Shown here: piece by piece, positions 15,771 to 23,720 of the stretch
How the letters are laid out: every line of letters starts with the position of its first letter
Position numbering within the stretch: the first letter of the stretch is position 1
Source of the DNA: Paracoccus denitrificans
GTDB taxonomy: Bacteria; Pseudomonadota; Alphaproteobacteria; Rhodobacterales; Rhodobacteraceae
Assembly: GCA_005768755.1 (NCBI GenBank)
Contig: VAFL01000005.1
Location: 186,001 to 250,000 of the forward strand
Reading direction: 5' to 3'
DNA: 64,000 bases
Notes under the pieces: model-generated
The model's input: the letters and a program-made list of their open reading frames with translations, nothing else
Told to the model about the DNA's origin: nothing
The model's database searches: none
Made by a program: the position numbers and the translations under genes

Positions 15771-17896
15771 ATATCGCGGGTCTGCACCTTGGCGCGCGCC
15801 GATTGCCGGTGATCCGCGCCGCCGAGGCCGCCGAATGCGGTCTGGCATGTCTTGCCATGATCGGCAGCTATCACGGTCACGATCTTGACCTGAATACATT
15901 GCGCCAGCGCTTTTCGCTGTCATTGCACGGTGCCACGCTGCGCGGCCTGATGGAATTGGGCGGTCAACTGTCGCTGTCGCCTCGGGCGCTGCGGGTGGGG
16001 TTGAATGCACTCGACAAGGTGCGGCTGCCGGCGATCATCCACTGGGATCTCAATCATTTCGTTGTCTTGAAATCGGTGCGCGGCAAGCGTGCCACCATTC
16101 ATGACCCGGCGCGCGGCGCGCGGACCATGACGCTGGATGAACTGTCGCAGCATTTTACCGGCGTTGTGCTGGAACTTGCCCCCGTGGCCGACTTCGAACC
16201 GATCGCGGCGCGCAGCCAGCTGAGGCTTTCACATCTGTGGTCGAAGATCAGCGGCGTGGCACCCACCGTCATTCAGGTGCTCGTGCTGTCTTTCCTGTTC
16301 CAGTTGGTGACCTTCGTTCTGCCTTTTCAGATGCAGCTGGTCGTCGACGAAGCGATAGGGCGGTCTGATCGCAACCTGCTGACGGTGCTGGCGCTTGCTT
16401 TCGGGGCGCTCGTCGTCATTCATGCCGGATTGGAGGCGCTGCGCAACTGGGTGTTGCGACTTCTGGGGGCGCTTCTGTCGTTTCAGGTCGTCGGAAATAT
16501 CGTTCGCCATCTGATGCGGCTGCCGGTCTCGTATTTCGAGAAGCGGCATATCGGCGACGTCATGTCGCGGATCGAGTCGACGACGGTCATTCAGGATGTG
16601 CTGACACGTGGCACGGTTTCGGCCCTAGTCGATGGGGTCATGGCAGTCATCGCGGCGGGGATCCTGTTTTTGTATTCTCCGTTACTGGCCAGTATCGTGA
16701 TCGGCTCTCTGCTGATCGTGCTGGCGCTGACACTGGCATTTTACCCGCCGACCCGCGCCCGAACCGAGGCACGCATCATCGCCCAGGCCGAGGAGCAGTC
16801 CTATCTGATGGAATCCGTCCGCGGCGCCCAGACGATCAAGCTGTTCGGCGCCGAAACCGCACGCGAGGCCGCGTGGCGCAACCGCTACGCCAGCGTCATC
16901 AACAGCACGGTTTCGCTTGGCAGGTTTGAAATCACGCTTGGCTTTCTGCAACAGGCTGTCATCGGTGTGCAGACCGTCCTGATCATCTATCTTGGCGCAC
17001 GGATGATCCTTGACGCGCAGGGCTTTTCCATCGGGATGCTGATGGCGTTCCTGTCCTATCGTCAGACCTTCAGCGACCGCACCCTGTCGCTGGTAGGTGA
17101 GATGACACAGTTCCGGTTGCTGCGACTGCATCTGGACCGGCTGGCCGATATCGTGGCGACCCCGGCAGATACGGATCAATTGCAGCCGGTGCATCCAACC
17201 GGCGCCAACGCAGGCGGCGCAGTCACCCTGCGCAATATAAGCTTCCGATACGGTGCGACATTGCCGCTGGTGTTGAACGATGTCTCGCTGTCGGTCGAGG
17301 CGGGCGATTTCGTGGCCGTCAAGGGGGCGTCAGGCAGTGGCAAGACGACGTTGACGAAAATACTGCTGGGTTTGGCCCAGCCCGAAGCCGGGCAGGTCCT
17401 GCTTGACGGTCAGCCAGCCAGTCCCGGCCTGTGGCGGGCGTGGCGTTCGCAGATCGGTGTCGTTGCGCAGGACGATCGCCTGCTGTCGGGCAGCATCGCC
17501 GACAATATCGCCTTTTTCGATCCCGATCTGGATATGGAACGCGTGGTGATGGCGGCGGCGGCGGCGCGGGTGCATGACGATATCCTGCGGATGCCGATGC
17601 AATACCTGACGCTTGTCGGCGATATGGGTTCGGCACTGTCAGGCGGCCAACGGCAACGCGTCTTTTTGGCACGCGCACTTTATCGCCGGCCGAAACTGCT
17701 GCTGCTGGACGAGGGTACAGCCAATCTGGACGAGGACAGCGAACGCGCCATCGCAGATCTGATCGAGGCGCTGCCGATCACACGCATTGTCATTGCCCAT
17801 CGCCCCGAACTGATCAGCCGCGCCAATCGCTGCCTTGTTTGCGAGGGTGGGAAATTGCGCGAGATACGAACCGCGCCGCTGCGCGACGCAGGTTGA
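15767..17896 (+). CDS. Peptidase-C39-containing bacteriocin-type ABC exporter (CvaB/PCAT family)
   Basis: The 709-residue protein has three parts. Residues 1-130 are a C39 peptidase with catalytic C24 (AAECGLACL), H97 (LNHFVVLK) and D113 (HDPARG). Residues about 165-450 are an ABC transmembrane domain with six hydrophobic segments. The rest is a nucleotide-binding domain with Walker A GASGSGKTT, signature LSGGQRQR and Walker B LLLLDEGTANLD. Such exporters cut double-glycine leaders while secreting the peptide. One oddity is that the oxyanion-hole glutamine expected six residues before the Cys is Ala18. It overlaps the HlyD gene by four bases and would handle the four peptides upstream. Confidence 0.92.
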   Translation: MNIAGLHLGARRLPVIRAAEAAECGLACLAMIGSYHGHDLDLNTLRQRFSLSLHGATLRGLMELGGQLSLSPRALRVGLNALDKVRLPAIIHWDLNHFVVLKSVRGKRATIHDPARGARTMTLDELSQHFTGVVLELAPVADFEPIAARSQLRLSHLWSKISGVAPTVIQVLVLSFLFQLVTFVLPFQMQLVVDEAIGRSDRNLLTVLALAFGALVVIHAGLEALRNWVLRLLGALLSFQVVGNIVRHLMRLPVSYFEKRHIGDVMSRIESTTVIQDVLTRGTVSALVDGVMAVIAAGILFLYSPLLASIVIGSLLIVLALTLAFYPPTRARTEARIIAQAEEQSYLMESVRGAQTIKLFGAETAREAAWRNRYASVINSTVSLGRFEITLGFLQQAVIGVQTVLIIYLGARMILDAQGFSIGMLMAFLSYRQTFSDRTLSLVGEMTQFRLLRLHLDRLADIVATPADTDQLQPVHPTGANAGGAVTLRNISFRYGATLPLVLNDVSLSVEAGDFVAVKGASGSGKTTLTKILLGLAQPEAGQVLLDGQPASPGLWRAWRSQIGVVAQDDRLLSGSIADNIAFFDPDLDMERVVMAAAAARVHDDILRMPMQYLTLVGDMGSALSGGQRQRVFLARALYRRPKLLLLDEGTANLDEDSERAIADLIEALPITRIVIAHRPELISRANRCLVCEGGKLREIRTAPLRDAG

Positions 17897-18010
17897 AAAG
17901 CGCGGTGCCTGCGATCCCGAATGACCCGGGTCTGCCGGTCCTCCGCGACCGTTCATGTCTTCGCACAAAGGTCAATTGCCGGGGCCGCGCGATCCGATAT
18001 CCGACACCTT

Positions 18011-18559
18011 TTAAAGGTCGTTCGGCAGGTCGATATCGCGAAGCCGCTCCTCGTTCACGGGCAGGCGCGATCTTTGCGGGATGTCGCGCAGCAATGTTCC
18101 GGCGCCGCGATCTCCGGTCAGATGCTGAAAGCTGTCCAGCATGCGCACCGGGAATACTGCCGGTGGCATCGGCGTGTCGCGCATGAGCATGCAGCCCGGC
18201 TGATCGTGTGAGAGGTCAAGCAAGCTGACGATATCGTCTCGTTGCAGAAAGGGCATATCAGCCAAAGCGATAAGCACTCGGGCAACAGGTTTCAGTCTGA
18301 TCGCTGCAATCCCCTGCTTCAGACTGCTGGACTGAACGTCGCCCGCGGGAACAAAGATTGTCTCGAAGCCAGCCCTTTGTGCGACGGCAGCAACCTTTTG
18401 CGACGACACCACTGCCAGGCGCGACGTGAACAGATCCGCGCCGAGGGGCGCCATCGCTTCCTCGATCACGGTCGTGCCGTTCAGCGGGGCCAGAAGCTTG
18501 TCATCCTTGCCGAACCGCCGCGATTGGCCGGCTGCTAGAAGCAGGACGGCCGTCGTCAT
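18011..18559 (-). CDS. MocA/MobA-like molybdenum cofactor nucleotidyltransferase
   Basis: The 182-residue protein begins with the nucleotidyltransferase loop TTAVLLLAAGQSRRFGKDDK, matching the LAAGxSxRxGxxK signature of MobA and MocA, and has the metal-binding ALADMPFL motif (Asp-Met-Pro) near residue 95. MocA attaches cytidine to the molybdopterin cofactor, and E. coli PaoABC uses exactly this cytosine dinucleotide form. The ATG at 18559 overlaps the XdhC gene by four bases, placing it in the oxidoreductase operon. The frame is open further upstream, but that part overlaps XdhC and has no domain. MocA-type activity is inferred from its partners. Confidence 0.82.
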   Translation of the reverse strand: MTTAVLLLAAGQSRRFGKDDKLLAPLNGTTVIEEAMAPLGADLFTSRLAVVSSQKVAAVAQRAGFETIFVPAGDVQSSSLKQGIAAIRLKPVARVLIALADMPFLQRDDIVSLLDLSHDQPGCMLMRDTPMPPAVFPVRMLDSFQHLTGDRGAGTLLRDIPQRSRLPVNEERLRDIDLPNDL

Positions 18560-19500
18560 GCCCGCGTCAGGCCTGCCGCACGGTCCAGCACTTGCGCAAG
18601 AACCGAGACGGCGAGTGTCCGGGGATCGCGGGTGGACAGGATCAACCCGAAGGGGGACGCAAGCCTGTCGATCACGGCTTTTGGAAGACCCATGCCCTGC
18701 AGCGCGGCACATCGCGACTTGTGGGCGCGCAGACTTCCCTGCGCGCCCACAAGGAATGCCGGGCTTTGCAGCGCATGCGCAAGCAAGGCAGGCTCTCGGT
18801 CGTGGTCGTGGAAGAACAGCACGACCGCGCTGTAGGGATCAAGGTTCAGGCCGTCGGGCCAGCCGGTGGTCGTCAGGCTGCGACCAAAGCCCGCCTCTGC
18901 CAAGGTCTCGTCATCCGGGCTGAACAGTTCGACCGGATAGCCCGCCTGCTGCGCGATGCGGGCAAAGCAGGACGCTTCGGGACCTTTGCCGAAGACGATC
19001 ATGCGGGGCTGCGGACGAATGCAGATGTTCAGTGCATCTGCCGCGTGGGCCGCAACAATAGCCCCGGATGATGCTACGCTGATCGCAGCCGGTTCGCGCG
19101 CAGCAAGGCGCGCGCGCGCCTGCGCCAGTGCAGCCATCTGCGGCTGAGGCAGAACGGCGATTTCCAATCCGCCACCGCAGGGCAATTCGATGTCTGCGAA
19201 AGGCGATCCTGTGCCATAGCGAAGGAAACGCGGCGACCCGTCCTGCAATGCCTGTTGCGCATGAAGCGCAACATCGCGCTCCAGACAGCCCGAGGACAGG
19301 CTTCCAGTCCGCTTTCCGTCCTGTTCAATCGCCATGGCAGCACCCAACGGTCGATAGGATGCACCTTCGATGCGGGTAATCACTGCAAGTGCGGTGTGCG
19401 GGCCGAAAGCGTGCAGGGGAAAGTCCGTCTCGCACACCTGCGCTGTGGTGAACTGCGGCTTCACCGGCTGGAAAAGGACGGGCGCGGCACTGGTGTTCAT
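18556..19500 (-). CDS. XdhC/CoxI-family molybdenum cofactor maturation chaperone (PaoD-like)
   Basis: The 314-residue protein has the XdhC/CoxI N-terminal domain (TALAVITRIEGASYRPLGAAM, SLSSGCLERDVALHA) and a Rossmann-like C-terminal half (RMIVFGKGPEASCF; LVGAQGSLRAHKSR). XdhC and PaoD bind the molybdenum cofactor, promote its sulfuration and insert it into the large subunit of the cognate enzyme. ATG 19500 is used; a TTG one codon earlier is in frame. A hairpin at 19543-19570 separates it from the catalytic subunit gene, and it overlaps the MocA-like gene, so the two maturation genes are coupled. Confidence 0.87.
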   Translation of the reverse strand: MNTSAAPVLFQPVKPQFTTAQVCETDFPLHAFGPHTALAVITRIEGASYRPLGAAMAIEQDGKRTGSLSSGCLERDVALHAQQALQDGSPRFLRYGTGSPFADIELPCGGGLEIAVLPQPQMAALAQARARLAAREPAAISVASSGAIVAAHAADALNICIRPQPRMIVFGKGPEASCFARIAQQAGYPVELFSPDDETLAEAGFGRSLTTTGWPDGLNLDPYSAVVLFFHDHDREPALLAHALQSPAFLVGAQGSLRAHKSRCAALQGMGLPKAVIDRLASPFGLILSTRDPRTLAVSVLAQVLDRAAGLTRA

Positions 19501-19542
19501 CAAGGCATCCTCGGCGGTTGTTCTGTCGGCCCGGATAGAAAT

Positions 19543-19570
19543 GTGCCGCGCCGTTCATCCGGCGCGGCAC
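19543..19570 (-). other. Intergenic hairpin between catalytic subunit and XdhC genes
   Basis: GTGCCGCGCCG (19543-19553) pairs perfectly with CGGCGCGGCAC (19560-19570) around a six-base loop. It is very GC-rich and lacks a following U-run on the minus strand, so it may stabilise the upstream mRNA or weakly attenuate the maturation genes rather than act as a full terminator. Confidence 0.5.
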
Positions 19571-19578
19571 GACTTGCG

Positions 19579-21780
19579 TCAGATCGCTGGCAGCCGGTCG
19601 AGCACCTTGTCCAGCGTCAGAGGATAGTCGCGGATGCGCACGCCGGTCGCGTTGTAATGCGCATTGGCAATCGCGGCGGCGGTGCCGCACAGGCCCAGTT
19701 CCGCGATGCCCTTGGCCTTAAGCGGCGTGGATGCCGGGTCGAGCGTGTCGAGAAACACGACCTCTTGCGCATGGATGTCGGCGTGAACCGGGACCTCGTA
19801 ACCGGCCAGGTCGTGATTGGTGAAGAAGCCGCGACCGGTATCGACGGCAAGTTCCTCCATCAACGCGGCACCGACGCCCATGACCATCGCACCGATCACC
19901 TGACTGCGTGCCGTCAGCGGATTCAGGATACGCCCCGAATCGCAGACCGACAGCATCCGGCGAACCCGTGTTTCGCCGGTGCCGACATGGACCGCGACCT
20001 CGGCGAAATGCGCGGCGAAGGTGGCGAGGATCATCTTTTCCTGGAAATCGCCGAACTCCATCGTATCTTCGGCGGCGATCTCGCCCTCGGCGGCGATTTC
20101 AGTCAGCGGAACGGTCCGGTCTCCGACGGTGACGTTGCCATCCGCGAATTCCAAAGCGTTCGCATCCTCATTGCCCATCTTGCGGGCGATTTCCTGGCGC
20201 AGCTTCACGCAGGCGGCATAGACCCCCGCGGTCGAGCTCGATGCGCCGAACTGCCCGCCCGATCCCGCAGCCGCAGGATACGCGCTGTCACCCAGCCGGA
20301 CCTCGACCTGATCCACCGTCAGCCCCAGCATCTCGGCTGCCGTCTGGCCGATGATGGTATAGGAACCGGTGCCGATATCGGTCATGTCGGTTTCGACGAT
20401 CGCCGTCCCCTCGGGCGTCAGGATCACCCGCGCGCCCGACGCCTGCGTCGGCGCACCGCGATAGCCGCCGGCCATGCCGTGCCCGATCAGCCACATGCCT
20501 TCGCGGCGGCTGCCGGGTTCGCGGTTGCGGTCGGCCCAGCCAAAGCGTTCGGCCCCTTCACGCAGGCATTGCACGAAGTTACGGTCAGAAAAGGGCTTTT
20601 CGGGATCGCCGGGATCGACCTGCGTGTCGTTGATGGCGCGGAATTCCACAGGGTCGATGCCCAGCTTTTCGGCCATCTCGTCCATGGCGATTTCCAGTGC
20701 CATCAGGCCCGACGCTTCGCCCGGTGCGCGCATGGCGTTCGCCTCGGGCAGATACATCTCGACCAGGCGGCTGACGACCAAACGGTTTTCACCAGCATAG
20801 AAGACCGGGGTCTGCGCGGTGCAGTTCTCTCCCCGCCCGCCGGGCTGTGTTTCAGACATCCCCTCATGGCCGATGGCGGTGATGGTGCCATCTTGATCCG
20901 CACCGATGCGGATGCGCTGAATGGTCTCGGATCGATGCGTGGTGTTATTCGCGATCATCGGGCGGGGCAGGGCGACCTTGACCGGACGCCCCGTCTCGCG
21001 TGAGCCGAGCGCGGCAAGCACCGCATCGGCACGAACGAACAGCTTCACCCCGAAACCACCGCCGATGAATGGACTGTCGACGCGGACGTTTTCCTTGTCC
21101 AGCCCGAACACGTCGCAAAGCCCCTGGACATTCCATGCGATCATCTGGTTCGAGGTCCAGACGGTCAGCTTGTCTTCACCTTCCCACAGCGCGATGGTCG
21201 CGTGCGGTTCCATCATGGCGTGGGATTCGGACGGCGTGGTATAGGTTTCGTCCAGCGTCACCGCAGCCTCGGCAAAGGCGGTGTCGAAATCGCCGACCTT
21301 CTGCTCTGGCTCGACCTCCTCTTGCAGCGCAGCTTCGCGCCGCGCGGCAAGATCGAATCCTTCCGTTTCGTCCTCCTCATATTCCACACGGATCAGTGCG
21401 GTCGCGGCGCGGGCTTCTTCGAAGCTGTCGGCGACGACAAGCGCGATGGCCTGATGGTAATGCAGAACCTCGGGGCCGCCGAACAGCGGCACGACGTTCA
21501 TCTGGAACTTGCCCAGCACATCCATGTCTGTGGTGCGGATGACGGCCTGCACACCCGGCGCGGCCTCGGCCTCGGACGTGTCCATGCTGGTGATCCGGCC
21601 CTTGGCGATGGCGGCACCCAGTGGATAGCCGACCAGCTGGCCCTCGGCCACGTCATGGCGTTCATAGGCATAGGGCGCGGTGCCGGTCGTTTTCAGCGGG
21701 CCGTCGATGCGCGGCGTCGATTTGCCCAGAACGCGCTGACGATCAGAGGCATTCTCGGTTGCGGGTTGATTGAAATCCAT
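19579..21780 (-). CDS. paoC: Aldehyde oxidoreductase molybdenum-binding subunit (PaoC-like)
   Basis: The 733-residue protein is a xanthine-oxidase-family catalytic subunit with no [2Fe-2S] or FAD domain. The N-terminal half has the PRIDGPLKTTGTAPYAYE start and the GGGFGVKLF loop, and the C-terminal half has the molybdopterin-binding loops and KGIAELGLCG, where the Glu is the catalytic base. Length and partner order match E. coli PaoABC (about 730 residues), which oxidises aromatic and other aldehydes in the periplasm. It is followed by XdhC and MocA-like genes and lies five bases after the FAD subunit gene. Aldehyde detoxification is the likely role. Confidence 0.88.
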   Translation of the reverse strand: MDFNQPATENASDRQRVLGKSTPRIDGPLKTTGTAPYAYERHDVAEGQLVGYPLGAAIAKGRITSMDTSEAEAAPGVQAVIRTTDMDVLGKFQMNVVPLFGGPEVLHYHQAIALVVADSFEEARAATALIRVEYEEDETEGFDLAARREAALQEEVEPEQKVGDFDTAFAEAAVTLDETYTTPSESHAMMEPHATIALWEGEDKLTVWTSNQMIAWNVQGLCDVFGLDKENVRVDSPFIGGGFGVKLFVRADAVLAALGSRETGRPVKVALPRPMIANNTTHRSETIQRIRIGADQDGTITAIGHEGMSETQPGGRGENCTAQTPVFYAGENRLVVSRLVEMYLPEANAMRAPGEASGLMALEIAMDEMAEKLGIDPVEFRAINDTQVDPGDPEKPFSDRNFVQCLREGAERFGWADRNREPGSRREGMWLIGHGMAGGYRGAPTQASGARVILTPEGTAIVETDMTDIGTGSYTIIGQTAAEMLGLTVDQVEVRLGDSAYPAAAGSGGQFGASSSTAGVYAACVKLRQEIARKMGNEDANALEFADGNVTVGDRTVPLTEIAAEGEIAAEDTMEFGDFQEKMILATFAAHFAEVAVHVGTGETRVRRMLSVCDSGRILNPLTARSQVIGAMVMGVGAALMEELAVDTGRGFFTNHDLAGYEVPVHADIHAQEVVFLDTLDPASTPLKAKGIAELGLCGTAAAIANAHYNATGVRIRDYPLTLDKVLDRLPAI

Positions 21781-21785
21781 GGCTC

Positions 21786-22742
21786 TTAACCCCTCGCCTC
21801 GGCCAGCATCGCGGCCAGTGTCCGCTCTGCCAGGGTGATCTTGAATGCGTTTTCCTCGGTCGGGTTCGCACCATCCAGCAGCCTTGCGATGACAGCGGCG
21901 GCGCCGTTTGGCAGTTCCGCCTCAGCCTCGGCCATGCGCCACGGCTGCGGAGCGACGCCGCCGAGCGCTACACGACCCGTGCCGTCGTCCTGCAGAACGA
22001 GTGCCACCGAGACGAGCGCGAAGGCATAGGACGCCCGGTCGCGCACCTTGTGATACATATGTGCGCCCCCAAGCGGCGCGGGCAGGGTGACGGCGGTGAT
22101 CAGCTCGCCGGGTTCCAGAACTGTTTCGACCTCGGGCGTGTCGCCGGGCAGGGCATAGAAATCCGCCAGCGGAATCTGACGCGTCGCCTCTGATCCATTG
22201 GTCGTTTCCACGACCGCATCCAGCAGGCGCAGCGCAATCGCCATGTCCGACGGATGTGTCGCGATGCAACTGTCGGACGTGCCGATGACGCCAAGCTGCT
22301 TGGAAAACGCACCCTCCATCAGGGCGGTGCAGCCCGACCCCGGCTGGCGCTTGTTGCATGCCATGTTGGTGTCGTAGAAATAGGGGCAGCGCGTACGTTG
22401 CAACAGGTTGCCGGCTGTCGTCGCCTTGTTGCGCAACTGACCCGAAGCCCCGGCGACAAGTGCCCGCGTCAGCACGCCGTAATCGCGGCGCACGCGTTCA
22501 TCGGCGGCAAGGTCGGTATTGCGCACAAGCGCCCCGATGCGCAGCCCGCCGTCTTCGGTGTCCTCGATCTGGTCCAGACCGATCCCGTTCACGTCGATCA
22601 GATGCTGAGGTGCCTCGATTTCCAGCTTCATCAGGTCCAGCAGGTTCGTGCCGCCCGCGATGAACTTCGCTGCAGGGTTGTCAGCGGCAAGCGATGCTGC
22701 CTCGGCCGGGCTGGTCGCGCGGTCATAGCTGAAGCTTCTCAT
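21786..22742 (-). CDS. paoB: Aldehyde oxidoreductase FAD-binding subunit (PaoB-like)
   Basis: The 318-residue protein has the CO-dehydrogenase flavoprotein fold: FSYDRATSPAEAASLA near the start, then the FAD pyrophosphate loop AKFIAGGTNLLDLMKL, and further FAD contacts before a C-terminal domain. A cysteine-rich insertion, RTRCPYFYDTNMACNKRQPG followed by SGC, corresponds to the extra [4Fe-4S] cluster loop known from PaoB and 4-hydroxybenzoyl-CoA reductase. The gene overlaps the iron-sulfur subunit gene by four bases. It passes electrons from the molybdenum site toward an external acceptor. Confidence 0.88.
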   Translation of the reverse strand: MRSFSYDRATSPAEAASLAADNPAAKFIAGGTNLLDLMKLEIEAPQHLIDVNGIGLDQIEDTEDGGLRIGALVRNTDLAADERVRRDYGVLTRALVAGASGQLRNKATTAGNLLQRTRCPYFYDTNMACNKRQPGSGCTALMEGAFSKQLGVIGTSDSCIATHPSDMAIALRLLDAVVETTNGSEATRQIPLADFYALPGDTPEVETVLEPGELITAVTLPAPLGGAHMYHKVRDRASYAFALVSVALVLQDDGTGRVALGGVAPQPWRMAEAEAELPNGAAAVIARLLDGANPTEENAFKITLAERTLAAMLAEARG

Positions 22743-23398
22743 GCCTGACCTCCATGAACCTGAAGAATTGCTGCCATCATGTTGGAATAGGCGCCGCAGC
22801 GGCAGATATTGCCGCTCATCCGTTCGCGGATCTCGTCTTCTGTGACCTGCATCGGGGCCATCAGATCAGCAGTGACATGGCTGGGAATGCCGGCCTCGAT
22901 CTCGGCCAGCACGGCGCGGGCCGAACAGATCTGTCCGGGCGTGCAGTATCCGCATTGATAGCCGTCATGTTCCACGAAGGCCGCCTGCATCGGGTCCATG
23001 TCATCGGGCGTGCCGATGCCTTCGATGGTCTCGACCTCATCACCGTCATGCATTACCGCCAGCGACAGGCAGGAATTGATCCGCCGCCCGTTAACTGTGA
23101 CGGTGCAGGCGCCGCATTGGCCGTGGTCACAGCCCTTCTTGGTGCCGGTCAACTGGCTATGTTCGCGCAGCGCGTCCAGCAGCGTCGTGCGGTTGTCGAT
23201 TTCAAGCGAACGGCTTTCGCCATTGACCACAAGATTGACTGACGAGCGGGTTTCGCCCGATGGGGCGGCTCCCTCGACGCTTTGCGCCCCGGCAGTGTGC
23301 GGCAGGGTCACGTTGCTGGCAGTTGCAAGTGCTGCTGCCGCACTGCCCATCAGGACAGTCCGGCGCTTTACCTGCCATTCAGGTGTAATTGAAGACAT
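22739..23398 (-). CDS. paoA: Aldehyde oxidoreductase [2Fe-2S] subunit with Tat signal (PaoA-like)
   Basis: The 219-residue protein has a twin-arginine signal near residue 11 (VKRRTVLMGSAAAALA), so the folded complex is exported to the periplasm. A plant-type ferredoxin domain follows with GCDHGQCGACTV, and an all-helical [2Fe-2S] domain with CGYCTPGQI and GNICRCGAY supplies the second cluster. The ATG at 23398 has a strong GGGAGGG site; the open frame reaches 23449 but would bury the Tat motif further in. It is the first gene of the paoABC-XdhC-MocA operon. Confidence 0.9.
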   Translation of the reverse strand: MSSITPEWQVKRRTVLMGSAAAALATASNVTLPHTAGAQSVEGAAPSGETRSSVNLVVNGESRSLEIDNRTTLLDALREHSQLTGTKKGCDHGQCGACTVTVNGRRINSCLSLAVMHDGDEVETIEGIGTPDDMDPMQAAFVEHDGYQCGYCTPGQICSARAVLAEIEAGIPSHVTADLMAPMQVTEDEIRERMSGNICRCGAYSNMMAAILQVHGGQA

Positions 23399-23720
23399 CT
23401 TTCCCTCCCAGTGGGGTATTGGCTGCATCTCGCATGTGGCGAACCGCAACGGGTGGAATGTTCTAAGACTAGCCGATGAAAAGGTATTCGTTCCATGTTA
23501 AATTATCGATAGGACTTATCTTGAAATCGCATGAAACCGTGCGTGGCGATGCCCCGCTTTGGACCAACCGCCACCGGGGTTGATAATGTTGCGCTAACAG
23601 ATTCATCCTGTGGCTGAACGTCGCCAAGGCCCGGATGGTTCATCGCAAAGTTCGCCCGCATGCCATTCCAGGGCGCTGCCGCCGCAGCGACGCAATCGCG
23701 CGCAAATCGACGCGGTCAGA
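23399..23720. other. Intergenic region upstream of the aldehyde oxidoreductase operon
   Basis: These 322 bases hold the promoter of the reverse paoABC operon and the 3' side of the TRAP operon. An AT-rich stretch at about 23480-23545 (containing TTAAATTATCGATAGG) is the likely promoter/operator zone. No RNA gene or supported protein gene is visible, and I see no strong terminator after the TRAP large permease gene. Confidence 0.4.

Noticed and set aside
13641..17896. Peptide cluster as a lanthipeptide or other modified RiPP locus
   Set aside because: No LanB, LanM, radical-SAM, YcaO or other modification enzyme is encoded nearby, and the cores are almost free of Cys; an unmodified class II-type peptide system fits better.
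19255..21003. 582-codon plus-strand frame
   Set aside because: Antisense to the PaoC gene, which is full length with conserved motifs.
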